From QWPN01 sp044238145 (GTDB lineage Bacteria; Planctomycetota; Planctomycetia; Pirellulales; UBA1268): a stretch of DNA of 6,278 nucleotides. Location: contig JBIIDT010000127.1 of NCBI GenBank assembly GCA_044238145.1, forward strand, positions 1-6,278, in the 5' to 3' direction. A model generated the notes under the pieces. The model was given only the letters and a program-made list of their open reading frames with translations. It had not been told where the DNA came from and made no database searches. This document shows, piece after piece, positions 6,014 to 6,278 of the stretch. Made by a program: the position numbers and the translations under genes. How positions within the stretch are numbered: the stretch's first letter is position 1; each line of letters opens with the position of its first letter.

Positions 6014-6278
6014 ATGACGCCCGCAACCCGCGACCCGCCGCGAACGCTCCGCGAAACGGCCGCCTGCCTCGGGCCGGGCATCGTCCTCGCCAGCTGCATC
6101 GTCGGCTCCGGGGAGCTCATCGCCACCACGACTCTCGGTGCCGAGGCGGGGTTCCTCCTCCTGTGGCTGGTCGTGCTCGGCTGCGGGATCAAGGTCGCGG
6201 CCCAGATCGAGATCGGTCGCAACGCCCTGATCCGCGGCCGCACGCCCCTGGCGGCCTTCGACGCGGTGCCCGGCCCGC
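6014..6278 (+). CDS. Nramp-related divalent metal transporter-like protein, N-terminal part (3' end outside window)
   Basis: Translation from ATG 6014 gives 88 residues running off the window. No in-frame ATG, GTG or TTG is found between the hisN stop and this ATG, and AAGG abuts it too closely to be a normal Shine-Dalgarno. After a short polar N-terminus come LGPGIVLASCIVGSGELIAT (19-38), LGAEAGFLLLWLVVLG (41-56) and KVAAQIEIGRNALIRG (60-75). These align without gaps to TM1, TM2 and the start of TM3 of the Nramp (SLC11, proton-coupled Mn/Fe transporter) family. The TM1 metal-binding motif DPGN is replaced by GSGE (31-34), losing the canonical Asp and Asn ligands, so it belongs to a divergent Nramp-like group and its substrate is uncertain. 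It lies 29 bases after hisN and may be the fourth gene of the operon. Confidence 0.78.
   Translation, partial: MTPATRDPPRTLRETAACLGPGIVLASCIVGSGELIATTTLGAEAGFLLLWLVVLGCGIKVAAQIEIGRNALIRGRTPLAAFDAVPGP

Noticed and set aside
5034..6026. 330-codon open frame on the minus strand opposite hisN
   Set aside because: It is antisense to a gene with intact catalytic motifs and reads as Arg/Gly/Ala-rich sequence without any domain.

Overview
The window is GC-rich (roughly two thirds G+C or more by eye), densely packed bacterial chromosome. Several features point to a planctomycete, probably of the Pirellulales type. These are a Tat-exported TIM-barrel sugar isomerase/epimerase, a threonine synthase with an N-terminal four-cysteine ribbon, a signal peptidase II with an enlarged loop before its first catalytic aspartate, a short TraR/DksA-type zinc-finger protein beside lspA, and an Nramp-like transporter with an altered first motif. 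The assignment rests on recognised protein style, not on a search. No RNA gene, mobile element, CRISPR array or convincing intrinsic terminator is visible.

Left part (1-3944). The 3' end of a polysaccharide pyruvyl transferase-like gene enters on the plus strand. It stops 6 bases short of the end of a three-gene block on the minus strand, whose transcription order is thrC, dapB, then the exported isomerase/epimerase. ThrC and DapB act on the two branches of the aspartate family: threonine on one side, lysine and diaminopimelate on the other. They are separated by 64 bases. The isomerase follows dapB after 68 bases and has no obvious metabolic link to the other two.

Centre (3945-4183). A 239-base divergent intergenic region separates thrC (minus) from the rightward block. 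It carries a good sigma70-like promoter candidate for the rightward block (TTGACA, 18 bases, TAGGTT), a weaker one for thrC, and a short hairpin in the predicted leader of the rightward transcript.

Right part (4184-6278). Four plus-strand genes lie in a probable operon. They are a DksA/TraR-like zinc-finger regulator, lspA (lipoprotein signal peptidase), a HisN-type inositol-monophosphatase-family phosphatase that overlaps lspA by ATGA, and the first 88 codons of an Nramp-related transporter that runs off the window. The products look like housekeeping functions: transcription control, lipoprotein maturation, histidinol-phosphate dephosphorylation and metal or solute transport.

I see no convincing undescribed multi-gene system. 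The most interesting points are residue-level: the TM1 metal-binding motif of the Nramp-like protein reads GSGE instead of DPGN, the isomerase has Gln where the family usually has a metal-binding His, and LspA has an enlarged loop.
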